A stretch of DNA of 6,146 bases, from the NCBI GenBank assembly GCA_025966435.1, contig JAICRQ010000222.1, positions 1 to 6,146 on the forward strand, read 5' to 3'. The DNA is from Anaerolineales bacterium. GTDB taxonomy: Bacteria > Chloroflexota > Anaerolineae > Anaerolineales > Villigracilaceae. Below, piece after piece: positions 5,136 through 6,146 of this stretch (the first letter of the stretch is position 1; the number at the start of each line of letters is the position of its first letter). The position numbers were made by a program, and so were the translations under genes. The notes under the pieces were generated by a model. The model saw only the letters and a list, made by a program, of their open reading frames with translations, was not told the origin of the DNA and did not search any database.

Positions 5136-6146
5136 TTATTTTATGGACTGCAAGGCATCGTTCATTTGGGTTACAACGTCTTCATGATTCGGAAGCATGT
5201 GAAGGGCTTTCCGCAGCGGAATATTCCGCTCGTCGAAGATGACCATGCGTAGAAAGCCAGGTGCTTCCACACGATCCAGCACCTCCATCATAACGTTGCG
5301 GGCAGCGGACTCGCCCAGGATTTCACCTACAAGGTCATCCACCGTGTAAGGTCCGCGCGCGTCCGGGTCTTGATATGGAACCGACCAATGCCAGGAACCC
5401 GAGCCAACTTCCAGGGTTGTGTTATCGCCCGGCAAGGTGACAGAGGCAGTTGTGTTCGCAGGGACACGAACATAGAGATCGAGCTTCCCGTTTTCGATCC
5501 TCCACGCGCATTCCGCCAAGCCATAGGGAGTATGGTGGGTCACGCGACAGTGCGTGAGTCCACCGCCGGGGCGAGGTCGAATCTCAAGGCGGCGGTAGCC
5601 CGGTTCGGCGGGAGCCAGACCGCCAATTGTCCGGTGCATCCAATCTGCGACCGCGCCGAAGGCATAATGGTTGAAGGATGTCATCTCGCCGGGGTTGATC
5701 GTTCCATCGGGCAACATGCTGTCCCAGCGTTCCCAGATCGTGGTCGCGCCCATTGTGACCGGGTACAGCCACGAAGGACATTCCTGCTGCATCAGGAGTC
5801 GATAAGCAGCACGGTAATGACCCGTGCTGCAAAGCGCATCGCAGATGAGTGGTGTGCCGACAAAACCAGTACGGATTTGATAACCGCTGTCGCGCACCAG
5901 TTCGGCAAGCCGGTCCCCGGCATGCTGGCGCTGTTCGGCGGTGGGAAGCAAATCAAAGACGATGGCAAGCGCGTACGCGGTTTCGGCGTCGTTCATGAGG
6001 CGCCCGGCAGGCGTGATATATTCACGGGCAAAAGCATTTCGCGCGTGATCAGCCAGAGCGGAATAACGAACCTGCTCCTCTGAGCGTCCAAGCACTTCAG
6101 CGGCGTGAGCTACGAGTCTTGCTGAATGGGCAAAGTAGGCACTGGC
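5136..6146 (-). CDS. Alpha-L-rhamnosidase, GH78, C-terminal part (runs off right edge)
   Basis: The last 336 residues of a glycoside hydrolase family 78 enzyme, which releases terminal L-rhamnose from rhamnosides with inversion. The fragment begins inside the (alpha/alpha)6 barrel (Bac_rhamnosid6H). It shows TAYALA (56-61), TGFVGTP (93-99), CPSWLYPV, GATTIWERWDS (133-143) and SFNHYAFGAV (157-166), all strong GH78 hallmarks. Glu139 in the WERWD segment is a candidate for the catalytic base. The Asp/Glu-rich general-acid region and any signal peptide lie beyond the right edge, so cellular location is unknown. The C-terminal beta-sandwich (Bac_rhamnosid_C) covers about 175-257, with RPRPGGGLT and VPANTTASVTLP. 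A helical tail of 72 residues (265-336) follows. The stop is TAA at 5136-5138. The frame is open to base 6146; a GTG at 6095 is internal, since the 17 upstream residues continue the fold. It sits upstream of the importer operon in the same orientation. Confidence 0.93.
   Translation of the reverse strand, partial: ASAYFAHSARLVAHAAEVLGRSEEQVRYSALADHARNAFAREYITPAGRLMNDAETAYALAIVFDLLPTAEQRQHAGDRLAELVRDSGYQIRTGFVGTPLICDALCSTGHYRAAYRLLMQQECPSWLYPVTMGATTIWERWDSMLPDGTINPGEMTSFNHYAFGAVADWMHRTIGGLAPAEPGYRRLEIRPRPGGGLTHCRVTHHTPYGLAECAWRIENGKLDLYVRVPANTTASVTLPGDNTTLEVGSGSWHWSVPYQDPDARGPYTVDDLVGEILGESAARNVMMEVLDRVEAPGFLRMVIFDERNIPLRKALHMLPNHEDVVTQMNDALQSIK

Noticed and set aside
5370..6083. A 237-residue open frame on the plus strand
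   Set aside because: It lies fully opposite the well-conserved GH78 coding sequence, has no recognisable domain and no clear ribosome binding site; it is an antisense shadow.

Overview
All recognisable genes in this window lie on the minus strand. They form a sugar-uptake locus most likely devoted to L-rhamnose and rhamnose-containing glycans. Read in the direction of transcription (right to left), it holds the C-terminal part of a GH78 alpha-L-rhamnosidase (cut by the right edge), a terminator-like hairpin, a well-formed sigma-70-type promoter with an operator-like palindrome, then a DeoR-family repressor, a two-domain sugar ABC ATPase (RhaT type), two permeases (RhaP and RhaQ type), and the start of a lipoprotein sugar-binding protein (RhaS type, cut by the left edge).

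The repressor, ATPase and two permease genes are joined by three successive 4-base stop/start overlaps (ATGA, GTGA, ATGA), so they almost certainly form one translationally coupled operon. The binding-protein gene follows after a 145-base gap that holds a stem-loop and has its own strong ribosome binding site. The gene set (DeoR regulator plus ABC importer with S, T, P and Q components) matches the rhamnose importer known from rhizobia. The adjacent alpha-L-rhamnosidase supports rhamnose as the substrate: rhamnosides would be hydrolysed, free rhamnose imported, and the repressor would release the operon when a rhamnose catabolite appears. Catabolic genes are not in the window and may lie beyond either edge.

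The organism is a bacterium, most likely Chloroflexota (Anaerolineae-like). The main clue is the Thr-Glu-Ala-Pro-rich linker after the lipobox of the binding protein, a style common in lipoproteins of that phylum. This is inference only, as there is no rRNA or marker gene.

The locus is mostly ordinary. Points worth a second look are the compact promoter/operator in front of the repressor, which also shows that the longest reading frame of the repressor is over-extended; an additional C-terminal membrane helix on the second permease; a helical tail after the usual C-terminal domain of the rhamnosidase; and the structured gap before the binding-protein gene. I see no RNA genes, insertion sequences, CRISPR arrays or evidence for a novel system.
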